Below are positions 1 to 7,876 of a DNA stretch of 64,000 nt, in pieces. Positions within the stretch are counted from its first letter, which is position 1; every line of letters starts with the position of its first letter. The notes under the pieces are model-generated. The model saw nothing but the letters and a program-made list of their open reading frames with translations, was not told the DNA's origin and searched no databases. The stretch covers positions 1 through 64,000 of the forward strand of contig CALGAN010000007.1 of the NCBI GenBank assembly GCA_937951875.1. The letters run 5' to 3'. The DNA comes from an uncultured Alkalilimnicola sp. GTDB lineage: Bacteria > Pseudomonadota > Gammaproteobacteria > Nitrococcales > AK92. The translations under genes and the position numbers were made by a program.

Positions 1-24
1 CCCTACACGACGCTCTTCCGATCT
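1..24 (+). other. Illumina adapter remnant
   Basis: The first 24 bases match the 3' end of the TruSeq/universal read-1 adapter (core CTACACGACGCTCTTCCG followed by ATCT). Genomic sequence starts at about position 25, where the chpA reading frame becomes sensible. This is assembly contamination at a contig end, not biology. Confidence 0.97.
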
Positions 25-1907
25 GGTCCGCCGCGGAGGCGGCCGAGGTTCGCGACGACGTGCGTGGGGCGCAGGGCGCGGTGCGCGTCCGCGCCGATCT
101 GCTCGACAACCTGGTGAACTATGCCGGTGAGGTGAGCATCTACCGGGCGCGTCTGGATCAGCAGATGGGCGCGATCCGCTTCAACCTCGCCGAGCTCGAT
201 CAGACCGTGGCGCGTCTGCGCGAGCAGCTGCGGACCATGGAGATCGAGACCGAGGCGCAGATCCTCTATCGCTTCGAGCGCGAACGCGAGCTGGAGGGCG
301 CCGACCGCCACCAGGACTTCGACCCGCTGGAGCTCGACCGCTTCTCGCGCATGCAGGAGCTGTCGCGCGCCTTGTCGGAGTCGGTGAACGACCTGCTGTC
401 GATCCAGGGCACGCTGGAGAACCTGGCGCGCGAAGCCGAAACGCTGCTGCTGCAGCAATCCCGCGTCAACACCGAGCTGCAGGACGGCCTGATGCGCACC
501 CGCATGGTGCCGTTCGCCAACCTGGTGCCGCGCATGCGCCGCATCGTGCGCCAGACCTGCCAGGAGCTGGGCAAGCAGGCGCAGTTCAAGGTGCTCGGCG
601 CCCAAGGCGAGATGGACCGCACCGTACTGGAGCGGGTGATCCCGCCGCTGGAGCACATGCTGCGCAACGCCGTGGCGCACGGCATCGAGGCGCCGGAGGC
701 GCGCGTGGCGGCCGGCAAGCCGGCGGAGGGCGCCATCATGGTGTCGCTGGCGCGCGAAGGCGCCGACGTGGTGATCCGGGTCAGCGACGACGGCGGCGGC
801 ATCAACGTGGCGGCCATCCGCCGCAAGGCGATCGAAAAGGGCTTGATGCCCGAGAACGCGCAGCTGAGTGACCGCGACGTCATTCAGTTCATCATGGGCG
901 CCGGCTTCACCACGGCCGAGTCCGTCACCCAGATCGCGGGCCGGGGCGTCGGTCTGGACGTGGTGGCGACCGAGATCAAGCAGCTCGGCGGCACCATCGA
1001 GATCGACACGGTGGCGGGGCAGGGCACCACCTTCACGGTGCGCCTGCCGTTCACCCTGGCCATCAACCAGGCCCTGCTGTGCCAGGTCGGCGAGGAGGTG
1101 TACGCCATCCCGCTGACCAGCATCGAAGGCGTGGTGCGCATGTCCCACGAGGAGCTGGAGGAGTGCTTCCAGCACCCTCACCGCGCCTACTACGACTATG
1201 CCGGCACCCGCTACGAGGTGAGGAGCCTGGCGCGGCTGCTGGGCACCGGCGAGCCGAACCTGCCGGGGCCGGGCAAGCGCGCGCCGGTGGTGCTGATGCA
1301 GACCGGCGACCATCACCTGGCCATCCAGGTGGACGGCATGCTCGGCAACCGCGAGATCGTGGTGAAGTCGGTCGGGCCGCAGATCAGCTCGGTGCCGGGC
1401 GTGTACGGCGCCACCATTCTTGCCGACGGCCGCGTGGTGCTGATTCTCGATCTGAGCACCCTGGTGCGCATGGGCGCCGCCAGCCAGGTGGCCGCCGAGG
1501 CGGCATCGGCGCAGAGCGCTTCGGCCGCGCCGGTGGTCATGGTAGTGGACGACTCGATCACCATGCGCAAGGTCGCCACCCGCCTGCTGGAGCGCAACGG
1601 CTATCAGGCCGTGGCGGCGAAGGACGGCGTGGACGCGGTGGCGCGCCTGCAAGAGGTGGTGCCGGACGCCATGCTGCTCGACATCGAGATGCCGCGCATG
1701 GATGGTTACGAGCTGGCCACCCACATGCGCAACGATCCGCGCCTGCGCAACGTGCCGATCATCATGATCACCTCGCGTACCGGCGAGAAGCACCGCCAAC
1801 GGGCGATGGAAATCGGCGTCGACCGCTACCTCGGCAAGCCGTACCAGGAGGCCGACCTGCTTCAGAACCTCCGCGAGGTGTTGGAGGCACGGCGTGGTCA
1901 AGCCTGA
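25..1907 (+). CDS. chpA: ChpA-type chemosensory histidine kinase/response regulator hybrid, 3' part
   Basis: C-terminal part of the very large CheA-like kinase of the Pil-Chp pathway, which controls type IV pilus twitching and surface sensing. The reading frame runs in from the contig end, so the N-terminal Hpt domains are missing. Visible in order: a CheA dimerisation segment (from RADLLDNLVNYAGE), an HATPase domain with N box LEHMLRNAVAHGIE and G boxes DDGGGI and GRGVGLDVV, a CheW-like domain (about 1060-1490), and a receiver domain (about 1530-1890) with acidic pair VVDDS, phospho-acceptor Asp in LLDIEMPRMDG (codon 1680-1682) and the conserved Lys in LGKPYQ. An internal GTG at 60 is not a real start. 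The gene overlaps chpB by 14 nt. The chpA-chpB-chpC order supports Pil-Chp rather than flagellar CheA. Confidence 0.93.
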
Positions 1908-2925
1908 ACCGGCGGCGGATCAGCGCGTTCGGGTGGCGATTCTCGGCACCACGCTGCTGGGACATAAGGACCTGCGGAGCGGATTGGAGAGCTGCGGCCT
2001 GAACGTGGCGGTCGAGGAGACGCTGACCAGTTTCCTGAGCGACATCGACCGCCATGCGCGGGTCGATGTCATTCTGGTCGACCTGGAGCAGGCCGACGAC
2101 GACGACCTCGACATTCTCGACGCGCTGGTGGAGCACAGTCCGGTGCCGCTGGTGTTTCACGATGTCGCCGGCCGCACCGACAACCCCGCCTGGCTGCGTC
2201 GGCTGGCCGACAAATTGGTCGCCGCCGCCCAAAGCGCTGCGACCACCCGCAAGGCCGCGGCGGCCGCGCCAGCGGTTTCCGCGCCGCCGGTGCCGGCGGC
2301 CGCCGAGCAGGTGCCGGGGCTGGTGACGGAACTGCAGCGGCTGCGCTGCTGGGTGCTGGGGGCGTCGTTCGGTGGGCCGGAGGCGCTCAAGCGCTTCCTC
2401 AGCGCGGTGCCGGCGGTGCCGCCCGATACCGCGTTCATCATCGGCCAGCACATCGGTGACGGTTTCGTGGAGGTCCTGGCCTCCCAGCTCAATCGCGCTA
2501 CCCCGTTCAAAGTGGTGCCGGCCGCCGACGGCGCGCGTCTGGAAAGCGGCACGGTGTACGTGGCGCCGGTGCGCGAGCGTGTCTCGATCGACCATGGCGG
2601 CTATCTGCATCTGCGCCCGGAAACCGAGCGCCTGACTTACATGCCGTCGATCGATGCGCTCATGAGCGAGGTGGCGGCGCGCTTCGGCCGCAATGCCGGC
2701 GCGATCATCTTCAGCGGCATGGGTGATGACGGCACCAAGGGCTGCGCGGCGATCGGCCGCGCCGGCGGTGTCGTCTGGGCCCAGGATAGCGACAGCTGCG
2801 CCATCGACAGCATGCCGGCCTGCGCGCGGGCCACCGGCTTGGTGACCCACAGCGGCCCGCCCGAGCAGTTGGCGCGGGATCTGGTCGCCTATCTGACGGA
2901 ACATCCGGCGCAGGCCCAGGCCTAG
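1894..2925 (+). CDS. chpB: ChpB, CheB-type protein-glutamate methylesterase
   Basis: Predicted methylesterase that demethylates the chemoreceptor (PilJ type) of the Pil-Chp pathway. The C-terminal CheB domain shows the catalytic Ser in GASFGGPEAL, His in IGQHIGDGF and Asp in SGMGDDGTKG. The N-terminal about 110 residues have a receiver-like alternation (VRVAILG..., VILVDLE...) but no convincing full set of receiver residues, then a low-complexity Ala/Pro linker. A GTG start at 1894 is chosen because GGAGG lies 6 nt upstream; it overlaps the chpA end by 14 nt, indicating translational coupling. 343 aa, the usual size for this family. Confidence 0.9.
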   Translation: MVKPEPAADQRVRVAILGTTLLGHKDLRSGLESCGLNVAVEETLTSFLSDIDRHARVDVILVDLEQADDDDLDILDALVEHSPVPLVFHDVAGRTDNPAWLRRLADKLVAAAQSAATTRKAAAAAPAVSAPPVPAAAEQVPGLVTELQRLRCWVLGASFGGPEALKRFLSAVPAVPPDTAFIIGQHIGDGFVEVLASQLNRATPFKVVPAADGARLESGTVYVAPVRERVSIDHGGYLHLRPETERLTYMPSIDALMSEVAARFGRNAGAIIFSGMGDDGTKGCAAIGRAGGVVWAQDSDSCAIDSMPACARATGLVTHSGPPEQLARDLVAYLTEHPAQAQA

Positions 2926-2949
2926 CGTCGTTGGGGGAGGGGAGCAGAC

Positions 2950-3417
2950 ATGTCCCAGATTCAGTCCGCCGTGCGCAGCCTATTGCTGCCGATCGAGGAG
3001 GCCACCCTGCTGCTGCCCAGCACGGTGGTGGCGGAGATCGTTCCCTATAGCGAGCCGGTACCGCCGCCCGAGGGGGTGCCGAATTGGCTGCTGGGCAGTT
3101 TGACCTGGCGCGAGCTGCGCATTCCGTTGCTGTCGGTGGATGTCATGCTGACCGGCGACCCAACCCCGCCAGGGCGGCGGGCGCGCGTGGCAGTACTCAA
3201 GGCGCTCGGCAACCGCCCCAACCTGCCTTACTACGGCATTGTCACCGTGCAGCTGCCGCACCTGGTCACCATCGCCGAGGGCGCCATCGAGCCGCTGGAC
3301 GACGGCGCGGTCTCCAACCCGATGGTGGCAGCCGAAGTGCTAGCCAATGGCGAGCCGGCGCTGATTCCCAACGTCGATCTGATCGAAATGCAGCTGTACC
3401 GGGCTCTGATCGGCTGA
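2950..3417 (+). CDS. chpC: ChpC, CheW-like coupling protein
   Basis: A 155-residue single CheW-like domain protein, predicted to couple chemoreceptor to the ChpA kinase as an accessory to PilI. It starts with a CheW-type strand (VRSLLLPIEEATLLLPSTVVAEIV) and has the VPNWLLGSLTWRELRIPLLSVD segment typical of the fold. It begins 24 nt after chpB with GGAG upstream of ATG. It is the last gene of the cluster; a GGCAGGC/GCCTGCC hairpin follows at 3425-3445, before the convergent rsmE. Confidence 0.88.
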   Translation: MSQIQSAVRSLLLPIEEATLLLPSTVVAEIVPYSEPVPPPEGVPNWLLGSLTWRELRIPLLSVDVMLTGDPTPPGRRARVAVLKALGNRPNLPYYGIVTVQLPHLVTIAEGAIEPLDDGAVSNPMVAAEVLANGEPALIPNVDLIEMQLYRALIG

Positions 3418-3424
3418 GCGAGGA

Positions 3425-3445
3425 GGCAGGCTTCCGCGGCCTGCC
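3425..3445. terminator. Hairpin between convergent chpC and rsmE
   Basis: Perfect 7-bp inverted repeat GGCAGGC / GCCTGCC with a 7-nt loop, between the stops of chpC (3417) and rsmE (3464). There is no T tract on either side, so it may be a 3'-end stabiliser or part of a factor-dependent terminator. Confidence 0.4.
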
Positions 3446-3463
3446 GGAGGCTCTTGCTGGGGG

Positions 3464-4192
3464 CTAGCCCAGATCCCCGGCCAGGACTTGTAGCGCCGCC
3501 AGCGCGGCCACGCCGGCGGTTTCGGTGCGCAGGATGCGCGGTCCCAGGCGCACGCCGGTAAAGCCGTGGTGGAGGGCTGTCGCGATCTCTGCGTCGGTCA
3601 GACCGCCTTCCGGGCCGACCAGCAAGGCTACGTCGCTCCCCGCCGGCTGCAGAGCGCGCAGGCCGCGCTCCGCGCCGGGATCGAGCACCAGTTTCAGCCC
3701 CTCACCCAAGCGGTCCCAGGCGCGCGCCAGCGGCAAGGCCGGCAGCAGCTCGGGCAGCCGATTGCGTCCGCACTGCTCGCAGGCGCTGGCCATTACGCCG
3801 CGCCAGTGCTCCTCGCGTTTCGCCAGCCGCTCGCCGTCCAGCTGCACCACGGAGCGCTCGGTGAACACCGGCACGATACGCTGCACGCCCAGTTCCACCG
3901 CTTTCTGGATGGTGTAGTCCATGCGGTCGCCCTTAGAGACACCCTGGATAAGCGTCAGGCGCAGCGGGCTCTCCGCCTCGCGGTCGAGGAACTCCCCGAG
4001 GCGCACCCGCGCTTGGCGCTTGTCCAGCGCAATCAGCTCCGCCGGGTATTCGCCGCCGCGGCCGTTGAACAACGTCAGCGGGTTACCCACGGCTAGCCGC
4101 AATACCCGCAGGTGATTGCTGGCTTCGGCGGGCAGCTCCAGCTCGCTGCCGGCGATCAGCTCCTGAGGGACGTACAGCCGCGGTCTTTTCAT
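3464..4192 (-). CDS. rsmE: RsmE, 16S rRNA (uracil1498-N3)-methyltransferase
   Basis: SAM-dependent methyltransferase of the SPOUT class that methylates N3 of U1498 in 16S rRNA. The 242-residue protein has the family features: an N-terminal PUA-like barrel (MKRPRLYVPQEL...), the internal GVSKGDRMDYTIQKAVELGV motif, and the C-terminal knot with LLVGPEGGLTDAEI and RLGPRILRTETA. ATG start at 4192 lies 4 nt downstream of the bioA stop, so it is almost certainly co-transcribed with bioA and metF. As a SAM consumer it fits the SAM-related gene run upstream. Confidence 0.95.
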   Translation of the reverse strand: MKRPRLYVPQELIAGSELELPAEASNHLRVLRLAVGNPLTLFNGRGGEYPAELIALDKRQARVRLGEFLDREAESPLRLTLIQGVSKGDRMDYTIQKAVELGVQRIVPVFTERSVVQLDGERLAKREEHWRGVMASACEQCGRNRLPELLPALPLARAWDRLGEGLKLVLDPGAERGLRALQPAGSDVALLVGPEGGLTDAEIATALHHGFTGVRLGPRILRTETAGVAALAALQVLAGDLG

Positions 4193-4196
4193 GGTG

Positions 4197-5546
4197 TCAG
4201 TCGCTCGTGGCCAGCGCGATGCCCTCGCGGGCGACCTCGGCCAGGAAGTCGATTTGGTCTTCGGTGATTACGTAGGGGGGCATGAAGTAGACCACGTTGC
4301 CGAGCGGCCGCAGCAGCGCGCCCCGCTCCAGGGCGTGGCGGTAGACCCGCAGGCCGCGCCGCTCCTGCCAGGGGTAGGGGGTGCGGCTGGCCTTGCCGGC
4401 GACCAGCTCGATGGCCAGGATCATGCCAGTCTGGCGGATCTCGCCGACATGCGGGTGCTCAGCCAGGTTGGCGACGGCGCGCCCCATGTGGGCGGCGAGC
4501 TGGCGGTTGCGCTCCAGCACCGGCTCGTCGCGGAAGATGTCCAGACTCGCCAGCGCCGCCGTGCACGCCAGCGGATTGCCGGTGTAGCTGTGCGAGTGCA
4601 GGAAGGCGTTGAGTTTGCTGTAGTCGTCGTAGAACGAGTCGTACACCCAATCGGTGGTTAGCACCGCCGCCAGCGCCAGATAGCCGCCGGTCAGCCCCTT
4701 GGATAGGCACATGAAGTCGGGCGTGATGCCGGCCTGCTCGCAGGCGAACAGGGTGCCGGTACGGCCGAAGCCGACCGCGATCTCGTCGGCGATCAGGTGG
4801 ACCTGGTAGCGGTCACAGGCCTCGCGCAGCAGCTTCAGGTACACCGGGTGGTACATGCGCATGCCGCCGGCGCACTGCACCAGCGGTTCGACGATGACCG
4901 CCGCGGTTTCGTGCGCGTGCCGCGCCAGCGCCTGCTCCATGGGCGCGAACATGGCGCGGGAGTGCTCTTCCCAGCTCGCGCCCTCGGCGCGGTGCCAGCA
5001 GTCCGGCGATGGAACGGTGACCGCCTCCATCAGCAGCGGCTTGTAGGTTTCCTTGTACAGCGCCACGTCGCCGACCGCGAGCGCCCCCAGCGTCTCGCCG
5101 TGGTAGCTGTTGCTCAAGGTGATGAACTTGCGCTTGCCGCCTTGGCCGCGGTTGCGCCAGGCGTGGTAGCTCATCTTCAGCGCCACTTCCACCGCCGCCG
5201 AGCCGTTGTCGGCGTAGAAGCAGCGCGTGAGGCCCGGAGGGGCGAGCGCCACCAGCCGTTCGGCCAGGGCTACGGCCGGCTCGTGAGTGAAGCCGGCCAG
5301 GATCACGTGCTCCAGCCGCTCCAGCTGCTCCTTAAGGGCAGCGTTGATGCGCGGGTTGGCGTGGCCGAACAGGTTCACCCACCAGGAGCTGATCGCGTCC
5401 AGGTAGCGCTTGCCCTCGAAGTCCTCCAGCCACACGCCCTCGCCGCGACGGATAGGCACGAGCGGCAGCCACTCGTGATCCTTCATCTGTGTGCAGGGAT
5501 GCCACAGATGGGCGAGATCGCGGGCGACGAGATCCTGGTTACGCAT
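4197..5546 (-). CDS. bioA: Adenosylmethionine-8-amino-7-oxononanoate aminotransferase
   Basis: PLP-dependent class III aminotransferase of biotin synthesis that converts KAPA to DAPA, unusually using S-adenosylmethionine as amino donor. The 449-aa sequence begins DLAHLWHPCTQMKDHEWLP, the BioA signature, and contains the PLP region DEIAVGFGRTGTLFACEQAGITPD and the Schiff-base Lys in MCLSKGLTGGYLALAA. Start 5546 overlaps the end of metF by 8 nt. No other bio gene is nearby; its place in a metK-ahcY-metF-bioA-rsmE run suggests grouping by SAM use rather than by biotin pathway. Confidence 0.95.
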   Translation of the reverse strand: MRNQDLVARDLAHLWHPCTQMKDHEWLPLVPIRRGEGVWLEDFEGKRYLDAISSWWVNLFGHANPRINAALKEQLERLEHVILAGFTHEPAVALAERLVALAPPGLTRCFYADNGSAAVEVALKMSYHAWRNRGQGGKRKFITLSNSYHGETLGALAVGDVALYKETYKPLLMEAVTVPSPDCWHRAEGASWEEHSRAMFAPMEQALARHAHETAAVIVEPLVQCAGGMRMYHPVYLKLLREACDRYQVHLIADEIAVGFGRTGTLFACEQAGITPDFMCLSKGLTGGYLALAAVLTTDWVYDSFYDDYSKLNAFLHSHSYTGNPLACTAALASLDIFRDEPVLERNRQLAAHMGRAVANLAEHPHVGEIRQTGMILAIELVAGKASRTPYPWQERRGLRVYRHALERGALLRPLGNVVYFMPPYVITEDQIDFLAEVAREGIALATSD

Positions 5547-6393
5547 CGAGGCCGAGATTGCGCCAGATCGCCTCGGTCGGCCAGGCCTGGTTCATGGTGT
5601 AGAAATGCAGACCCGGGGCGCCGGCCTCCAGCAGCCGCCGCGCCAGCTCGGTAACCACCTCCAGGCCAAAGGCCTGGATCGATTCCCGGTCGTCGCCGTA
5701 GGCCTCCATGCGCTTGCGCAACCAGCGCGGGATCTCCGCGCCGCAGCCGTCGGCGAAGCGGGCCAGCTGCTTGAAGTTGGTGATGGGCATGATGCCTGGC
5801 ACGATCGGGATGTCGATGCCCAGCTTCTCGCAAGACTCGACGAAGCGCAGGTAGGCGTCGAGGTTGTAGAAGAACTGGGTGATGGCGGAATTGGCGCCGG
5901 CCTCGACCTTGCGCTTGAAGTTGAGCAGATCGCGCTCGGCGTCGTCGGCCTGCGGGTGGAATTCCGGGTAGCAAGCCACCTCGATCCAGAAGTGATCGCC
6001 GGTCTCGGCGCGGATGAACTCCACCAGCTCGTTGGCGTAGCGGAACTCGCCCGCGCTCGGGCTGCCCGACGGCAGGTCGCCGCGCAGCGCCACGATGTGG
6101 CGTATGCCCTGCGAGCGGTAATCGTTCAGGATCTCGCGGATGCTCTCGCGGGTCGAGCCGACGCAGGATAGGTGCGGCGCGGCCTCGATGCCGGAATCGC
6201 GTTGGATCTCGCGCACGGTCTCGAACGTGCGCTCGCGGGTGGAGCCGCCCGCGCCGTAGGTGACGGAGAAGAACCGCGGCTTGAGCCGGGCCAGCTGCGC
6301 CGTGGTCTCGCGCAGCTTGCGCGCGCCTTCCTCGGTCTTGGGCGGGAACAGCTCTAGGCTGTAGGTAGGGGTGTACTTCTTCTGCGACTGCAT
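5539..6393 (-). CDS. metF: 5,10-methylenetetrahydrofolate reductase
   Basis: FAD enzyme that reduces methylene-THF to 5-methyl-THF, the methyl donor for homocysteine remethylation. The 284-residue protein matches the bacterial MetF length and has the N-terminal catalytic Glu in YSLELFPPKTEEG, VTYGAGGSTRERT, HLSCVGSTRE, and NSAITQFFYNLDAYLRF. ATG at 6393 follows a 60-nt gap after ahcY that contains a 24-nt perfect palindrome. No strong Shine-Dalgarno sequence precedes the ATG. With AhcY upstream it completes the methyl-cycle logic. Confidence 0.96.
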   Translation of the reverse strand: MQSQKKYTPTYSLELFPPKTEEGARKLRETTAQLARLKPRFFSVTYGAGGSTRERTFETVREIQRDSGIEAAPHLSCVGSTRESIREILNDYRSQGIRHIVALRGDLPSGSPSAGEFRYANELVEFIRAETGDHFWIEVACYPEFHPQADDAERDLLNFKRKVEAGANSAITQFFYNLDAYLRFVESCEKLGIDIPIVPGIMPITNFKQLARFADGCGAEIPRWLRKRMEAYGDDRESIQAFGLEVVTELARRLLEAGAPGLHFYTMNQAWPTEAIWRNLGLDA

Positions 6394-6418
6394 GGTCCGG
6401 GTACCGTTGTGGGCGTGG

Positions 6419-6442
6419 GACGGGCGGCCGCGGCCGCCCGTC
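6419..6442. terminator. 24-nt perfect palindrome between ahcY and metF
   Basis: The sequence reads GACGGGCGGCCG followed immediately by its exact complement, ending at 6442. It lies 12 nt after the ahcY stop (minus strand) and 26 nt before the metF ATG. As RNA it would form a GC-only hairpin. No T tract follows, so it may be a factor-dependent or processing site that lowers metF/bioA/rsmE expression relative to ahcY, rather than a true intrinsic terminator. Confidence 0.45.
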
Positions 6443-6453
6443 TAGTGGGGCTT

Positions 6454-7764
6454 TTAGTAGCGGTACCACTCGGGCTTGTACGGCCCGTCCACCGGCACGC
6501 CGATGTACTCCGCCTGCGCCGCGGTCAGGCGCGTGAGCTTGGCGCCCAGCTTCTCCAGGTGCAGTCGGGCCACCTTCTCGTCCAGGTGCTTGGGCAGCAC
6601 ATAGACCTTGTTCTCGTACTGCTCGTGCCGGGTCCACAGCTCGATCTGAGCCAGCACCTGGTTGCAGAACGAGGTGGACATCACGAAGCTCGGATGGCCG
6701 GTGGCGCAGCCCAGGTTCACCAGCCGGCCCTCGGCCAGCAGGATGACGCGCTTACCGTCCGGGAAGATGACGTGGTCGACCTGCGGCTTGATGTTCTCCC
6801 ACGGATACTGACGCAGCGCCTGCACGTCGATCTCGTGGTCGAAGTGGCCGATGTTGCAGATGATGGCGTTGTTCTTCATCTGCTTGACGTGATCGTGGGT
6901 GATCACGTGGTAGTTGCCGGTGGCGGTGACGAAGATGTCGGCCACCGGCGCGGCGTCCTCCATGGTGACCACGCGGTAGCCTTCCATCGCCGCCTGCAGC
7001 GCGCAGATCGGGTCGATCTCGGTCACCCACACCGTGGCGCCCTGGCCGCGCAGCGACTGCGCGCAGCCCTTGCCCACGTCGCCGTAGCCGCAGACCACGG
7101 CGATCTTGCCGGCGATCATCACGTCGGTGGCGCGCTTGATGCCGTCCAGCAGCGACTCGCGGCAGCCGTACAGGTTGTCGAACTTGGACTTGGTCACCGA
7201 GTCGTTGACGTTGAACGCCGGGCACTTGAGCGTGCCTTGCCGCGCCATCTCGTACAGGCGCATGACGCCGGTGGTGGTCTCCTCCGACACGCCGCGGATC
7301 TGGGTCACCAGCTCCGGATACTTCTCGTGCACGAACTGGGTCAGGTCGCCGCCGTCGTCGAGCAGCATGTTCGGCCGCCAGCCGTCGGGGCCGTTGATGG
7401 TCTGCTCGATGCACCACCAGTATTCCTGCTCGGTCTCGCCTTTCCAGGCGAATACCGGGATGCCGGCGGCGGCGATGGCCGCGGCGGCGTGGTCCTGGGT
7501 GGAGAAGATGTTGCACGACGACCAGCGGACCTCGGCGCCGAGCGCCACCAGGGTCTCGATCAGCACCGCGGTCTGGATGGTCATGTGCAGGCAGCCGGCG
7601 ATGCGGGCGCCCTTGAGCGGCTGGCTCGCGGCGTACTCGGCGCGGAGCGCCATCAGGCCCGGCATCTCGGTCTCGGCGATGCGGATTTCCTTGCGGCCCC
7701 AGTCGGCGAGACCGATATCCCGCACCTTGTAGTCGGAGAAGTTGCTATTCACGACAGCGTTCAT
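6454..7764 (-). CDS. ahcY: S-adenosylhomocysteine hydrolase
   Basis: NAD-dependent SAHase that splits SAH to homocysteine and adenosine, removing the product inhibitor of methyltransferases. The sequence shows YKVRDIGLADWGRKEI near the start, the substrate region AALGAEVRWSSCNIFSTQDHAAAA, the NAD-binding VCGYGDVGKGCAQSLRGQGA, CNIGHFDHEID, and the C-terminal PFKPEWYRY-like tail (here GPYKPEWYRY). The long bacterial insertion after the N domain is present. Start 7764 (MNAVVNSNF) is chosen because GGAG lies 9 nt upstream; the longer open frame to 7863 would read through the SAH riboswitch. 436 aa. Regulated by the adjacent riboswitch. Confidence 0.97.
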   Translation of the reverse strand: MNAVVNSNFSDYKVRDIGLADWGRKEIRIAETEMPGLMALRAEYAASQPLKGARIAGCLHMTIQTAVLIETLVALGAEVRWSSCNIFSTQDHAAAAIAAAGIPVFAWKGETEQEYWWCIEQTINGPDGWRPNMLLDDGGDLTQFVHEKYPELVTQIRGVSEETTTGVMRLYEMARQGTLKCPAFNVNDSVTKSKFDNLYGCRESLLDGIKRATDVMIAGKIAVVCGYGDVGKGCAQSLRGQGATVWVTEIDPICALQAAMEGYRVVTMEDAAPVADIFVTATGNYHVITHDHVKQMKNNAIICNIGHFDHEIDVQALRQYPWENIKPQVDHVIFPDGKRVILLAEGRLVNLGCATGHPSFVMSTSFCNQVLAQIELWTRHEQYENKVYVLPKHLDEKVARLHLEKLGAKLTRLTAAQAEYIGVPVDGPYKPEWYRY

Positions 7765-7783
7765 GGGCTTGCACTCCATGTTG

Positions 7784-7862
7784 GCTGAGCGCCGTTGTGA
7801 AACAAGCCGCGCCCCCTGAGCCTGGCAGCGGAATCCGCCGTTGCAGCGCTCCTCAGGGGGCA
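7784..7862 (-). promoter_or_regulatory. SAH riboswitch (ahcY leader)
   Basis: On the minus strand the segment contains GCCCCCUGAGGAGCGCUGC, AACGGCGG, CUGCCAGGCUCAGGGGGC and, after a short spacer, CAACGGCGCUCAG. This is the known S-adenosylhomocysteine aptamer consensus: P1 is GCCCCCUGAG/CUCAGGGGGC, and the 3' AACGGCGCUC segment can form the pseudoknot with GAGCGCU. It starts about 15 nt after the metK stop and ends about 20 nt before the ahcY ATG. The family is known to switch expression on when SAH accumulates. Confidence 0.93.
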
Positions 7863-7876
7863 CGGTCCGGTCGCGG

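Noticed and set aside
3..1901. 632-codon minus-strand frame opposite chpA
   Set aside because: It is a shadow of the GC-rich chpA gene, His/Arg/Ala-rich without domains, and its end reads through the adapter.
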